Source: Fuscovulum sp.
GTDB lineage: Bacteria; Pseudomonadota; Alphaproteobacteria; Rhodobacterales; Rhodobacteraceae
DNA length: 64,000 bases
Direction of reading: 5' to 3'
NCBI GenBank assembly: GCA_035192965.1
Contig: CP136571.1
Coordinates: forward strand, 1,694,501-1,758,500
The translations under genes and the position numbers were made by a program. Positions 45,529 to 54,938 of this stretch are shown here, piece by piece. Within the stretch, counting starts at the first letter, position 1. Each line of letters starts with the position of its first letter. The notes below the pieces were generated by a model. The model did no database searches and was not told the DNA's origin. It saw nothing but the letters and a program-made list of their open reading frames with translations.

Positions 45529-47058
45529 CTAGTTGAACGGCCGACGCCGTGCGCGGATCAGCATGTCCTCGATCGCGCGGTGCATCTTGCGAAGGCTCAA
45601 CGCCCCGTTTGACACGAGTTCCGCGAGTTTTGTCCTGACTTCGTTGAGGATCAGACCTTCCGGGTCAGCCTTTTCGATCAGGTCAAGAGCTTGATCGAAA
45701 CTCGGCATGCCGACCTCGAAGATTGCACAGCGGTCCTTCAGCGGTGCCGAGACGCCGTTGATGCTGTTGGCGGTCAGGATGAAGCTAACATGCGTGAGAT
45801 CGACCTCGGTCTTGAGGAAAGGGCAGCGATAGCTTTTGCGGCTGACCTCTGAAAGAATGCCGAGAAGCGCATCAAGCGGGTTGCCGCCGGTGCGTCCTCC
45901 ACCGCGGCCCCCCGCCTTCTCGACTTCATCGAAGACGCACAGCGAGGTGGCATAGGTTCCACTCGTTGCCAGCGTCACGGGTACGCCGGAGGAAGCAGTC
46001 GACCAAGTGCGCTCGCTGCCGGAGATGTCAAAGACGGCTGTCGCGCCTGCCATTTCGATACGACGCGAGTCAATGCCGAGATGACGCCCGAGGCTGCTGG
46101 CAAGCGTCGTCTTTCCGTAGCCTGCCGGTCCATAGATCAGCACCGGCGGCAAGCTGAAATCTTGCCCAGTCCGTTCCACAGCGGCGCGGTGAAGATAAGC
46201 AAGCGGCCTGCCCAGCCAGGGGGCGTCTTCATAGGCTGCAGCAAATGCGACATCGATCTCGTCGCGCGAAAGGCGCAGGGCGAGACGCGGCTTTGAGGCT
46301 TCTTTCAGGGGGACCTCATGGTCCTTCTTGCTGCTGTCGATGTTGAAGGCCGACACGGTCGCCGGAAAGACGATGCGCTCGCGTTTGCTGTTCAGCTCGC
46401 GCTTCAGCTTCCGATAGGCTTCATAGGCGACGAGGGGCAGCTTCTCCGTGATTCCGACTTCGGAGAGATCCGGAAGCTCGCACTCATAGGGAGGCGCATC
46501 GAACCAAACCGCAGCCACAGTCGGGTCGAGCCTCCTTGCGTCGATCTCAGCCATACGGGTTTCGACATGCCACGCCGGCATGCGCTTCAGGTTTGCCTCT
46601 GCACGCGCGCGATCTACGGGCGCGCCGTGGAGTTCCGTGAGAGTCAAGATGACCTTGTCGAGATCGAATGCCGGAGGGTTCGGCTCCGGAGGCTGTTCCG
46701 GCGTTTCGGTTGCGTCGAGAGCGCTCAACCAGGGCAATCCAGTGCCAGAATCGGTCGCGTTATCGTCCAGGTCGTCCGCCTCAGCGTCATGAGCGGCGTC
46801 AGCCACCGTCGCCTCGTTCTTGCCCAAAGGTGGAGACAAGTAGACGCGCCGGGCCTTCTCAAGCTCAACGCTGTCGGTTCCGTCATTTAGAGCCACGATC
46901 ACTGCGCAGCAGAACTCGCTCCCCTGCCGGATAAGGTAATCCCGCAGGACAACTGCGTTCTGCAAGGGCTTGGGATGGGCCGCAGTCAGGCGCTTGATTG
47001 CGACATCTGCATAGATGGCGGCGAGTGCGGCAGCAGAGGGACTTTTGGGCGTGAGCAT
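45529..47058 (-). CDS. Lon-like AAA+ ATPase without protease domain
   Basis: 509 residues. The N-terminal part (1-270) is acidic and of unknown fold, with a run of Asp/Glu near 90-115. The AAA+ module follows: Walker A LIYGPAGYGKTTLASSLG, Walker B SLCVFDEVEKAGGRGG with a Gly-rich insert, sensor 1 SFILTANSINGV and an arginine-rich end. Arrangement resembles the ATPase of Lon, but no Ser-Lys protease follows. It may serve as an unfoldase, loader or remodeller. Alone in a leftward unit, near an NYN gene and the sigma54 activator. Confidence 0.8.
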   Translation of the reverse strand: MLTPKSPSAAALAAIYADVAIKRLTAAHPKPLQNAVVLRDYLIRQGSEFCCAVIVALNDGTDSVELEKARRVYLSPPLGKNEATVADAAHDAEADDLDDNATDSGTGLPWLSALDATETPEQPPEPNPPAFDLDKVILTLTELHGAPVDRARAEANLKRMPAWHVETRMAEIDARRLDPTVAAVWFDAPPYECELPDLSEVGITEKLPLVAYEAYRKLKRELNSKRERIVFPATVSAFNIDSSKKDHEVPLKEASKPRLALRLSRDEIDVAFAAAYEDAPWLGRPLAYLHRAAVERTGQDFSLPPVLIYGPAGYGKTTLASSLGRHLGIDSRRIEMAGATAVFDISGSERTWSTASSGVPVTLATSGTYATSLCVFDEVEKAGGRGGGRTGGNPLDALLGILSEVSRKSYRCPFLKTEVDLTHVSFILTANSINGVSAPLKDRCAIFEVGMPSFDQALDLIEKADPEGLILNEVRTKLAELVSNGALSLRKMHRAIEDMLIRARRRPFN

Positions 47059-47195
47059 AGCGAAACCTCAATCACGGACGGAGAAATGGAAAAGGGCTGA
47101 TGCGACTGATCTGCTTCCGGGGTGGCGCAAGAAGGGGCGCGGCCGGGGATTCTACCCCCTGACCGCTCATTCGAGTCGCGTTTCGGGAAGAAAGA

Positions 47196-47537
47196 TCAGT
47201 TCCGGGGGAGAGAGGGGGTCTTGGCCTGACGTCCGGCCGCGCTCGTAATCACCGAAGGAGTGATAGTGACGGAGGCGGCGGTGACGGCTATGGCCGTGAC
47301 ACGCGCCGCAGGACCGACCTGCGGCTCGAGGCAGAGGTCCGGCGCATCAGCAGTGCAGAAACCAACGCTATCCGCCGCGTGACCAAGGATCAGCAACATG
47401 CTGGCGACCACAATCTGCTTCTCATGGTTATCGAGGATACCGCTACGATCATGCAACGCGGACGCGACCAAGCGACCGCTCAAAAGAAGCGGCACAGCAA
47501 TAGACAGTGGAGAGTGCAACAGGGGGAGGGGCGTCAT
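47196..47537 (-). CDS. Small hydrophobic hypothetical protein
   Basis: 113 residues; AAAGGAAT lies 6 bases before ATG 47537. The start MTPLPLLHSPLSIAVPLLLS and the stretch IVVASMLLILGHAADSVGF are hydrophobic, suggesting export or membrane insertion. Two cysteines in FCTADAPDLCLEP could pair. No family recognised. The good ribosome site is the main support. Confidence 0.45.
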   Translation of the reverse strand: MTPLPLLHSPLSIAVPLLLSGRLVASALHDRSGILDNHEKQIVVASMLLILGHAADSVGFCTADAPDLCLEPQVGPAARVTAIAVTAASVTITPSVITSAAGRQAKTPSLPRN

Positions 47538-48028
47538 GACCTATTCCTTTCGAACACACGAACCAACCCACGCCACCTCAGGTGGCGTCAGCGCGTTTGG
47601 TTCATATGATCGATACGTGGGACATGATGGTCAGAACGTAGGCATCCGGCCTTAGCCCGTCAACAAATCTTTCGAGGGGGGCAGGTTTCTTGTGGCCGTG
47701 GCGTAGAGCATTTGTCGTGGTAGCTGGATTGAGAAGCTAAAGTTAGTCATCTTGTCACACAGCCTAACCTAAATTAAAACAGTAGAGCAGGCTGACGATG
47801 GAGTTAGCCGTTCCCCGTCTTCGTCAATGGGCTCCCAAACCTATGGCTTCTGTCTGAAGCGGAGGCACTGGGATATAGACGAACTTGGGCCATGAAAGTG
47901 GCGCCGGTCGTTAAAAAAACGAACCTACAGTGTGGTTCTACTTTTTCGAAAATGGTGGCCATGCTTTCTTTCGTCGTATTACCGTTTAACATGAAATTGA
48001 CTCCAGCTGCATAAAGGGGAGCAAAGTC
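47538..48028. other. 490-base gap upstream of the second NYN gene
   Basis: No supported ORF. It should carry the promoters of 47196-47537 (leftward) and 48029-48712 (rightward). GGGGAG a few bases before the ATG at 48029 supports that start. Confidence 0.4.
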
Positions 48029-48712
48029 ATGGTCGACACGTTGGACGGTGTTGCGGTTCTCGTTGATGGCGAGAATGTCAGTTCAAAGCATGCGGCTGCA
48101 ATCCTAAGGGTGGCGCAGTCGATCGGCGTCCCGCAGGTGGTCCGTGTCTACCTCGACGCTCGTAGCGGCTCTGGTTGGCACAACGTAAATGGTTATCGCC
48201 TCATACACACCGGCGTTGGAAAGAATGTCACTGACATGTTTTTGGCGGTTGATGCGATTGAGCTTCGGCTTGCCAAATCGATGCGGCAGTTTGTTCTTGT
48301 GAGCTCAGATCGGGATTTTTCCCATCTGGTCATCCGTTTGCGGGAGAACGGAGCGCGTGTAACGGGCCTTGGTGAGAAGAAGACCTCTGAGGCATTCCGT
48401 GCGATTTGCGACACGTTCGTAGAACTTGAAGAAAAGACAACTTCGACCAAAGCGGTTGTCACGCGTTCGATTGTTCTGGATATGGATAAGAAAATCCGAG
48501 ACGTAATCAAGGGTAGTAGCAGCGATGCACAGGGAATGCGGATTTCAGAACTTGCTCCGAAGATGCATCTCAAGCATGGCGTAAAGATCAGCACGCTACC
48601 TGAGAAAACTTGGCGCGGATACCTAGGCGCACGTCCGCACTTGTTTGAGCTGGATCCGCGTGGAGCAGATGCACGCGTTCGTTGCTTGCCAGAAGGCTTT
48701 CGCCAAAGTTAG
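48029..48712 (+). CDS. NYN-domain protein with C-terminal OST-HTH/LOTUS-like region
   Basis: 227 residues. NYN acids in VAVLVDGENVSSKHAAAI, GVGKNVTDMFLAVDAIEL and FVLVSSDRDFSHLVIRL mark a PIN-like nuclease. The remainder (about 155-227, RDVIKGSSSDAQGMRISELA then KHGVKISTLPEKTWRGYLG) has the layout of an OST-HTH/LOTUS RNA-binding domain, which often accompanies NYN domains. Likely an RNase with a built-in RNA-binding part. It differs from the LabA-like NYN gene at 40230, which lacks this extension. Confidence 0.85.
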   Translation: MVDTLDGVAVLVDGENVSSKHAAAILRVAQSIGVPQVVRVYLDARSGSGWHNVNGYRLIHTGVGKNVTDMFLAVDAIELRLAKSMRQFVLVSSDRDFSHLVIRLRENGARVTGLGEKKTSEAFRAICDTFVELEEKTTSTKAVVTRSIVLDMDKKIRDVIKGSSSDAQGMRISELAPKMHLKHGVKISTLPEKTWRGYLGARPHLFELDPRGADARVRCLPEGFRQS

Positions 48713-48779
48713 CGGGAAGCTGCCACACCCCCTTTGTTTGGCGGGAAACCTAGCTGGGGGACTTCCGAATATCGAGCCC

Positions 48780-48895
48780 CGGTGAGCCCAGAAGAGTCGA
48801 GACCGGTACTGCTTTCGAATGCCGCGGCAGCAAAGGTTGCACGCACGAAATCCCTTCTTTTGTTGGCTCCAGAGTCGAGGCCGACCGCGCAAGGG
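48780..48895 (-). pseudogene. Fragment of an FtsH-like protease C-terminus
   Basis: The minus strand reads RRDFVRATFAAAAFESSTGL then DSSGL, matching ESDLARATSAAAVLESSTGL then GSSGL in the intact FtsH-like gene at 50697-53156. The Asp is the third zinc ligand of M41 proteases. Only about 40 codons remain, just left of the sigma54 activator gene. Evidence of a second, decayed copy of the protease gene. Confidence 0.75.
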
Positions 48896-48991
48896 AGCAG
48901 TAAGGCGACTCGGAAAAGAGCCTACTCGACGGCTGCGCAGTTACAGCTTTATGTCGAGGCGACGAAAAACTGATATCTTTGGGGAGAGCGC

Positions 48992-50098
48992 TCATGCGAC
49001 CAATGCTCCTCGCCGGATCCCGTATTTCTTCATCTTTTCGATCATTGTGGTCCGGTTGAGCCTCAGCGCCTCGGCTGCTTGTGAAATGTTGCCCGCACGT
49101 TTGTCGATAGCCGCTTCGATCAGTGCCACCTCGATGTCTCTGATGTAGCAACGCAGATCGATTGCCCCGAGGCGTGCCAAGGCATCGTGGAACTCGGTGG
49201 GATCGGGGAGTTCGTCCCTCGTACCCGGGGCAACCTGAGGGATGACACAATCGGCCGTTTCCGTATCGGGCATTTCCATGGCGAGAAGATTTTCCCGAAC
49301 ATGGCGAGCAGTAATCATTCGACCGCCAAACATGACGAAGGCACGCATGACAATGTTTTTGAGTTCGCGAACGTTACCGGGCCAAGCGTAGCCCTGAAGC
49401 GCTCGCAGAGCGCCAAGATCGAAATGCGGGACATCGACTATGGGGTTCGAACGGGCTTGAAGGTCTATAAGCCTTGCGAGGATCAGCGGGATATCCGCGC
49501 TGCGCTCCACGAGGCTCGGGACAGTCACTGGAAACACTGATATCCGGAAGTAGAGATCAGCACGAAAGGCGCCTTTCTCGACAGCAGCCTCCATGTTCCG
49601 GTGCGTTGCCGTGACCAGCCGAAAATCGACCGCAACTTCCGAGGCGCCACCGACCCGCTGCACCCGACGCGTTTCCAGAACGCGCAGAAGCTTGGCTTGC
49701 AGCGCCAGAGGCATATCGCCAATCTCGTCGAGAAAGAGCGTGCCTCCTGCGGCTTGTTCAATACGGCCAACGCGCATCTTATCTGCACCGGTAAACGCAC
49801 CTTTCTCGTGCCCGAAGAGTTCGCTTTCCAGAAGCTCCGCAGGGATCGCTGCACAGTTGACAGCGATCAGTGCGCCTTGGCGACCGGAGGCGCGGTGAAT
49901 AGCCTCTGCAACCAGTTCCTTGCCGGCGCCGGTTGGGCCATTGACCATGACGGACGCATCAGAGGTTGCTACCGCCGCAATCATGCGCTTCAGTTTTACC
50001 ATCGGGGTCGTCTCGCCGACGAGGATAGAGGCAAGTGTCGCGGTCGATACAGGTGCGGGCTGCGCTGCGACTTCAACTTCACTCCAGTGGCATGACAT
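48992..50098 (-). CDS. Sigma54-dependent transcription activator
   Basis: 368 residues, no N-terminal receiver domain. AAA+ activator domain: Walker A GPTGAGKE at 54-61, sigma54-contact motif GAFTGA at 100-105 within SELFGHEKGAFTGADKMRVG, Walker B TLFLDEIGDM at 120-129, and AWPGNVRELKN for the arginine-finger part. Fis-type helix-turn-helix at the end (ALRLNRTTMIEKMKKYGIRR). It opens closed sigma54 promoters, most likely of nearby genes. Resembles flagellar-type activators without receiver domain. Its target promoters were not identified. Confidence 0.92.
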   Translation of the reverse strand: MSCHWSEVEVAAQPAPVSTATLASILVGETTPMVKLKRMIAAVATSDASVMVNGPTGAGKELVAEAIHRASGRQGALIAVNCAAIPAELLESELFGHEKGAFTGADKMRVGRIEQAAGGTLFLDEIGDMPLALQAKLLRVLETRRVQRVGGASEVAVDFRLVTATHRNMEAAVEKGAFRADLYFRISVFPVTVPSLVERSADIPLILARLIDLQARSNPIVDVPHFDLGALRALQGYAWPGNVRELKNIVMRAFVMFGGRMITARHVRENLLAMEMPDTETADCVIPQVAPGTRDELPDPTEFHDALARLGAIDLRCYIRDIEVALIEAAIDKRAGNISQAAEALRLNRTTMIEKMKKYGIRRGALVA

Positions 50099-50696
50099 GA
50101 TTGGCTCCCTACGGTTTGCGTTACTTCCTTTTTAGCTGGCCGTAGGTGTTTTTGGGCTTCTATGGGTCTGTTTTGGGTGTGAACTATGGGTGGCGTACAT
50201 ATTAACGGCAGAGAAAACCCATTCTTTCGTTTGTACTGTTAAAATGAATGTTAACATTTTAAGTATTGGTCGTTGTCCCGTGACCTGTGCGCCCACAAAA
50301 AGCACGATCCTTTTGCTCAGTTAAGGAATCAAGCGTGCAGGTGAGCGCCTCTGAACGGTGTACTAAAAAATCATAAACCGCTGAGGAAAAAAATGACAAA
50401 GGTGGAGAAAGCTGGCTGGCGGGTTGTGAGGATGAATAACTATCAAGGCTTTGGATGGAAGAGATGCTTCTCTTTTAAAATATGTTAAAATACCAGTCTG
50501 GAAATATGAGCAAACTGAAGAAGCTGCTGCTGAATGCCCAACTGCGCGCGGCCCACTCGGTGATGTATGTGGGCGCCTCTTCGTCCCGCCCCATCGGTGT
50601 ATCTGTTTACAAGATCAACCGACAGGGCAGGGGTAGGTTGTAATGTCGCCGGCGAAACGGCTTCGATCCACCGTTCGCTGCACATGACGATGCCGA
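50099..50696. promoter_or_regulatory. Upstream region of the activator gene
   Basis: About 600 AT-rich bases between the activator start and the FtsH-like stop, both genes reading leftward. The activator promoter should lie in its left part. A 71-codon GTG frame at 50700-50485 overlaps the protease stop (GTGA), but has no recognisable content and is not called. Confidence 0.4.
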
Positions 50697-53156
50697 TCAC
50701 GCTTTCCGGTCCGTGAACTCTGCCGCGATTTCTGCGACCTGCTCCTGCGTGAGGTGCCCGGCATTGAAGAGGGCATCACTCAACGCGGTGTGCAGAGCGC
50801 GATGTTTGCGGATGATCTCCTTGGCTTGGTCGAGGCCTCTGTTCAGATGGGCCGTCACCCGTTCTGACAGTTCGAAATCCGTCCGCAGCAGGGCGCGGGC
50901 TTCCTCCGGCGGGCCGGACCAGAGGAGCCCGGAGGACCCAAGGCCGGTGCTGCTTTCGAGGACCGCGGCGGCGCTGGTTGCGCGGGCGAGATCGCTTTCG
51001 GTATTGCCCCCGGAGCCGAGGCTGGCCTCGCCAAGGACCAACTGTTCGGCGGCAAAGCCGCTCAGCAGGGTGCTGATCTCATCCTGGATGTCGCGCGCCG
51101 TCGAAAATCCTTCCGTGCGATGCCGGACGACCATGCCCCCAGAAGGATTGATTGTCATGCTCTCCACGGCACCAACCCTCGATGCGATCATGGCCACGGC
51201 ATGGCCTGCTTCATGCACGGCGATGCGCCTGCGTTCTTCGACCGACATCGCCCCAAGGCCGGCCGAGAGAATGGCTTCGATATCGGCAAGTCGCATCGGG
51301 CGACGTTCCTGCCGGGCCTGCGCCCTCGCGTCGCGCACGACAGCGGCGCATTCCGCAGGCGAACGGCCCATGGCGAGCGAACGAAGGCTCGACAGATCCG
51401 CATCGGGAAGGTCATCCCGCAGATGCCACCGAAAGACCTGCGGCAGCAGATCGGAGGAGGGGGGATCAAGGCGGATGTGCAGATCGAACCTTCCGGCCCG
51501 GATCAGCGCCGGATCGACGTTGTGCAGATGGTTCGTTGCCGCAATCACGACGACGCCTTCGCGATCGCCTACGCCATCGAGCAGAGCGAGGTAGGCCGCC
51601 ACCAGACCATCGGTATAGGCGCTGTTGTGATCGCGGCGGTTCCGATTGCCGATCGCATCGACCTCATCCAGAAACAAGATGGAGGGTGCCGTCTGTTTTG
51701 CGCGTGCCATGGCGTCGTTCATGGAGCGAATTGCATTGTGCAAGGATCCTGCTCCCTGGGCCTTTGACGGCCCGGCTTCGATCAGGGGGAGCTTGGCATG
51801 GGCGGCGAGCACGCGCGCAAAGTCGGTCTTGCCGGTACCCGGGGGGCCGTGCAGGACCACGCCGCGCAGGCAGTCGTCCCAATCCAGGGCGCCGCTCTTC
51901 CAGGCTTCGAGATCCGTGATCAACCGCTGTGCTGCGGCGCGCGCCTTAGGTGCCAGCGGATAGGCCGAGAAATCGCCCTCGATCAGCTTCTTCGGCAGAG
52001 CGCGATGGATATCGGCTGCAACCTGCAGCGAGGTTGGCTTGCGCAAGGAAAGTTCAAGGTCCTCCACCTTGAGCGTCCGGAGGGCCGCATCCTCGGGAAG
52101 GAGCTTCTTCAAGGCAGCGGAGGCTACGGTTCCCGTCACGGAATGGCTCAACCGAAGCAGAAACGTGAGGCTCTCCTGATCGAAGGGGGTCACGGAAAAA
52201 GAGTGATCCGCTCTCTGCCGCAAGGTTCTGGGAATGGGCAGGTCTGCAGGTGCGATCACGATCACCGGGGCCCCCGATGACAGCGCCATGCGGGTCTCCT
52301 CGCTCAGCGCTTCTTTGCGCAGGGCGCGTTCCGTAAGTTCAAGGATGGTGATGCCCCCATTCCGTGCCTTTGTCTCGAGGAGGGGCAGGAGCGCCTTGCG
52401 ACACAGCTTGGCGGTCGTTCTCACATGCTCTTCGCCCCAGACCTCCAGAAGCAGCACTTCGCCCGGACGGGTGCGGGCCTTCATGGCCGCGAGGGATCCG
52501 AAGCTGCGGGCAAGAGCGACGAGCGGGATGAGGAAGCCCGGCTGCAGCATCACCTGAGGCCGCGCGTCTTCGCTGTCCACAGGGCGGGCATAGGGGTCAC
52601 TTCCGCGTTCGATCTCCGCGCGGATCGCCTCCCGTGACATGGCTGCGGCCGCAGAACCTGCGGCAGACCGGGCCGGTGCAGTGGCAAGATCGCTCGGCGA
52701 GCCGCGGAACAGGCTTGCGGTATCGGGATTTGCCGCAAGCGTGTTCAGCATCTGCACCCCAAGCTGCTGCCAAGGGGACTTGGGACGGATCGTCACAAGC
52801 TTCCGCGGCTTGCGCTTCCGTTCTGCCTTCGGGACCTCGACGTCCTCGGGATCCCACTGCAGGTCGGCCATGATGTCATCCAGCATGTCCCCCTCTTCTT
52901 CCGCACTGCGCTTCAGGCGGTTAAGGAGCAGGCCGGATGCCTCGGGGGCCTGGCCAGTGGTGATGCTGGCCTCGGCGGTGGGGCTGCTGTCCGCGGGCGA
53001 GGCGCTGTCGGGAAGCGCGCTGCCGTTGGGCTGGCTGTCGGGCGACGGGCTGGCAGGAGCGCTGCTGGCGTGGGGGGCAGTGGTGAAGCCGGTCTTGGGC
53101 GTCTCCGTGAAGCTTGCGGTGTCGGTGGCCATCGGCGGGGGAGGGATGTGGCTCAT
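50697..53156 (-). CDS. Soluble FtsH-like AAA+ zinc metalloprotease
   Basis: 819 residues from ATG 53156 (GGAGAG 6 bases upstream); an ATG at 53180 is in frame. A Pro/Ser-rich, probably disordered N-terminus (1-90) and a 330-residue helical region lead to the AAA+ domain: Walker A GPPGTGKT about 437-444, Walker B ILFLDEVDAIG about 493-503, second region of homology DPALIRAGRFD. An M41 peptidase domain follows, with zinc site HEAGH about 648-652 and third ligand in ESDLARATSAA. Housekeeping FtsH has two N-terminal membrane segments; none is seen here, so it should be cytosolic. Probably unfolds and degrades a specific substrate. Confidence 0.9.
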   Translation of the reverse strand: MSHIPPPPMATDTASFTETPKTGFTTAPHASSAPASPSPDSQPNGSALPDSASPADSSPTAEASITTGQAPEASGLLLNRLKRSAEEEGDMLDDIMADLQWDPEDVEVPKAERKRKPRKLVTIRPKSPWQQLGVQMLNTLAANPDTASLFRGSPSDLATAPARSAAGSAAAAMSREAIRAEIERGSDPYARPVDSEDARPQVMLQPGFLIPLVALARSFGSLAAMKARTRPGEVLLLEVWGEEHVRTTAKLCRKALLPLLETKARNGGITILELTERALRKEALSEETRMALSSGAPVIVIAPADLPIPRTLRQRADHSFSVTPFDQESLTFLLRLSHSVTGTVASAALKKLLPEDAALRTLKVEDLELSLRKPTSLQVAADIHRALPKKLIEGDFSAYPLAPKARAAAQRLITDLEAWKSGALDWDDCLRGVVLHGPPGTGKTDFARVLAAHAKLPLIEAGPSKAQGAGSLHNAIRSMNDAMARAKQTAPSILFLDEVDAIGNRNRRDHNSAYTDGLVAAYLALLDGVGDREGVVVIAATNHLHNVDPALIRAGRFDLHIRLDPPSSDLLPQVFRWHLRDDLPDADLSSLRSLAMGRSPAECAAVVRDARAQARQERRPMRLADIEAILSAGLGAMSVEERRRIAVHEAGHAVAMIASRVGAVESMTINPSGGMVVRHRTEGFSTARDIQDEISTLLSGFAAEQLVLGEASLGSGGNTESDLARATSAAAVLESSTGLGSSGLLWSGPPEEARALLRTDFELSERVTAHLNRGLDQAKEIIRKHRALHTALSDALFNAGHLTQEQVAEIAAEFTDRKA

Positions 53157-53325
53157 GGGTGCTCTCCGTGAAAAGGACAAAAGTGGGGGGGCTCGCAGCC
53201 ACGCGGCTGCGAGGGAGGAGGTTTGGGTCAGACGGGGTGAAGATCGTCTGTCCGCGCTGCGGTATGCCCGGCGTCGGAGGGGCTGACCCTTTGCAACACT
53301 GTCGGGCAGGGGCGGGAGCGGCTCC

Positions 53326-53871
53326 TTAGGAGGGGGTGACGTCCATCATATGCGGCCTGAGGGCGGCAAAGAGGCTCTCTTGGGGAAAGTCGAGGATGTG
53401 GCGCAGAAGAAGCGGCGTGATCGTCACGCTGTGCCCCTGTTCCCTCGTGAAATAGACCGCGTTGAGTGGCAAGATCACACAGACCTTGATGTCGTAATCC
53501 CCGGCCTCATAGGGACGCCGGCCCTGACCACTGCGGCTATAGCCCTTCGCGAAGGTGAAGACATAATTGCCCATCGCATTGGGCGCGGTCTGGGTCTTGA
53601 TCTGCATGCGGTCGAAGACCCGCGGCGTGATGATGAGGTGGCGGTCAAACGGCTCGTCCTCGAAAGAGGGGAGGCTCCGCAAGCCATAGCGGTGGGTCAC
53701 GGAGTCGACGAGAAATTCGCCGGAACGCCCGATCTGCTTGGCAAACTGGCTGCGGATGGCCGGCTCGACTTCGGGATAGGCGGCAAGCGCGTGCATCGGG
53801 TGATCAAAGCGACGGATGAGAGAGGCGAGGGTCGGGGGCGGGGCAAAGCCCGGAAGGGTGAGCTGGGTCAT
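53326..53871 (-). CDS. PD-(D/E)XK nuclease-like protein
   Basis: 181 residues from ATG 53871 (GGAGGT upstream); the longer frame to 54054 is rejected. A possible restriction-like fold: Glu in SGEFLVDSVTHRYGL, Asp in FDRHLIITPRV, and a RMQIKTQTAP strand with the Q/E-x-K end. YEAGDYDIKVCVILPLN follows. This order resembles group I intron-type and similar small PD-(D/E)XK proteins. The catalytic assignment is tentative. Reads leftward between the FtsH-like gene and 54123-54605, likely one transcription unit. Confidence 0.5.
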   Translation of the reverse strand: MTQLTLPGFAPPPTLASLIRRFDHPMHALAAYPEVEPAIRSQFAKQIGRSGEFLVDSVTHRYGLRSLPSFEDEPFDRHLIITPRVFDRMQIKTQTAPNAMGNYVFTFAKGYSRSGQGRRPYEAGDYDIKVCVILPLNAVYFTREQGHSVTITPLLLRHILDFPQESLFAALRPHMMDVTPS

Positions 53872-54122
53872 GAAAGACCTCCATGAAAAGACGCAGGATG
53901 AGCCCCGTGCGGTCCAAAGGCCGACACGGGGAAACGATGGGAGAAGGGGCGGCGGCGCAGCGGTCACGCCGAGAGGGCAGAACCGGCACGAGGTGGGCAG
54001 CGAAGTCGTTGCCCAAAGGGGCAAGTGACACAGCTGGTCTCTTGGCCTAGCCATGCGCGGACCGAGGCAGGGCGCAGCGCATGGCTGGCCCGTCCCCTGG
54101 CGGGGTCTACGCCGCGCCCTGG

Positions 54123-54605
54123 TTACAGCGCAGGGATGTCCTCGGGGTCGGGGCCGAACAGCGCGCGATCCAAGCGGTCAAGGCGCTGGAAGGCGAGCCC
54201 GATCATCTGGGCCACGATCTGATCATTCCTGCTGCCCCGTCCGGGCTCCCAGAGTTCACAGTCGCGCATCTGCTCAAGGAAATGGCGGCGATCACTATTG
54301 TCCTCAATGCCGAAGAAGGACCGGATGAAGACCGCCGCACAGGAGAGGCGTTCGTCAACGGCCAGCACAGGCGTGGCCTGGATCGCGGCCGTGGTGGCCC
54401 GCGTGATCACAGCGGCGATCTCAGCCTCGTCGGCGTCCAGCGACGCATAGGCCGGATCGAAGCTTGCCGGATCGGACTGCATCTCGGCAATCTCTGCGGC
54501 ATTTGCCAGCGCGGCAACGAGGGCCGTGAAGGCGACAAAGGTCGGGGTGGGGAAGAGCGGGTCTTTCAGCGCGCGATTGGCGCTGCTAGGGTCGAAAACA
54601 GTCAT
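54123..54605 (-). CDS. Helical hypothetical protein
   Basis: 160 residues from ATG 54605 (AGGAG 8 bases upstream), chosen over the frame opening at 54869. Starts MTVFDPSSANRALKDPLFPT. The rest is alpha-helical with alanine-rich stretches (FVAFTALVAALANAAEIAEM) and an acidic end (RALFGPDPEDIPAL). No motif recognised. Same strand and spacing as the two genes to its left, so likely part of the FtsH-like module. Confidence 0.6.
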   Translation of the reverse strand: MTVFDPSSANRALKDPLFPTPTFVAFTALVAALANAAEIAEMQSDPASFDPAYASLDADEAEIAAVITRATTAAIQATPVLAVDERLSCAAVFIRSFFGIEDNSDRRHFLEQMRDCELWEPGRGSRNDQIVAQMIGLAFQRLDRLDRALFGPDPEDIPAL

Positions 54606-54938
54606 CGGCAAATCTCCTATCAAGATCTGTTGGTGGCGAGGGCGGAGGGGAGAGGGCCAACTCTCTTCTTCGCCCGACTGAGCGTGGCTGACTAATGGAA
54701 GTGTGCACGCCGATTTGGATGGACGCACAGACGTAAATTGGTCATCACCACTATATTCTGGCCAAAATCCTGAATTCTTCAACGTCGGCAGTGAAAAAAA
54801 CCTTGCCGGATCGGCTAACGCATGGAAAACAAGAAAAAAATAGTGACGACCTAATCCTGCGTCTGCCACAGGAGATGGTCTAGGCGATCAATGATATGAG
54901 CCGCGACGCCAATGACTTCCCATCACATCACTACATTA

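Noticed and set aside
50485..50700. 71-codon GTG frame overlapping the FtsH-like stop
   Set aside because: The GTGA overlap is suggestive, but the product has no recognisable content and most of the region is AT-rich spacer.
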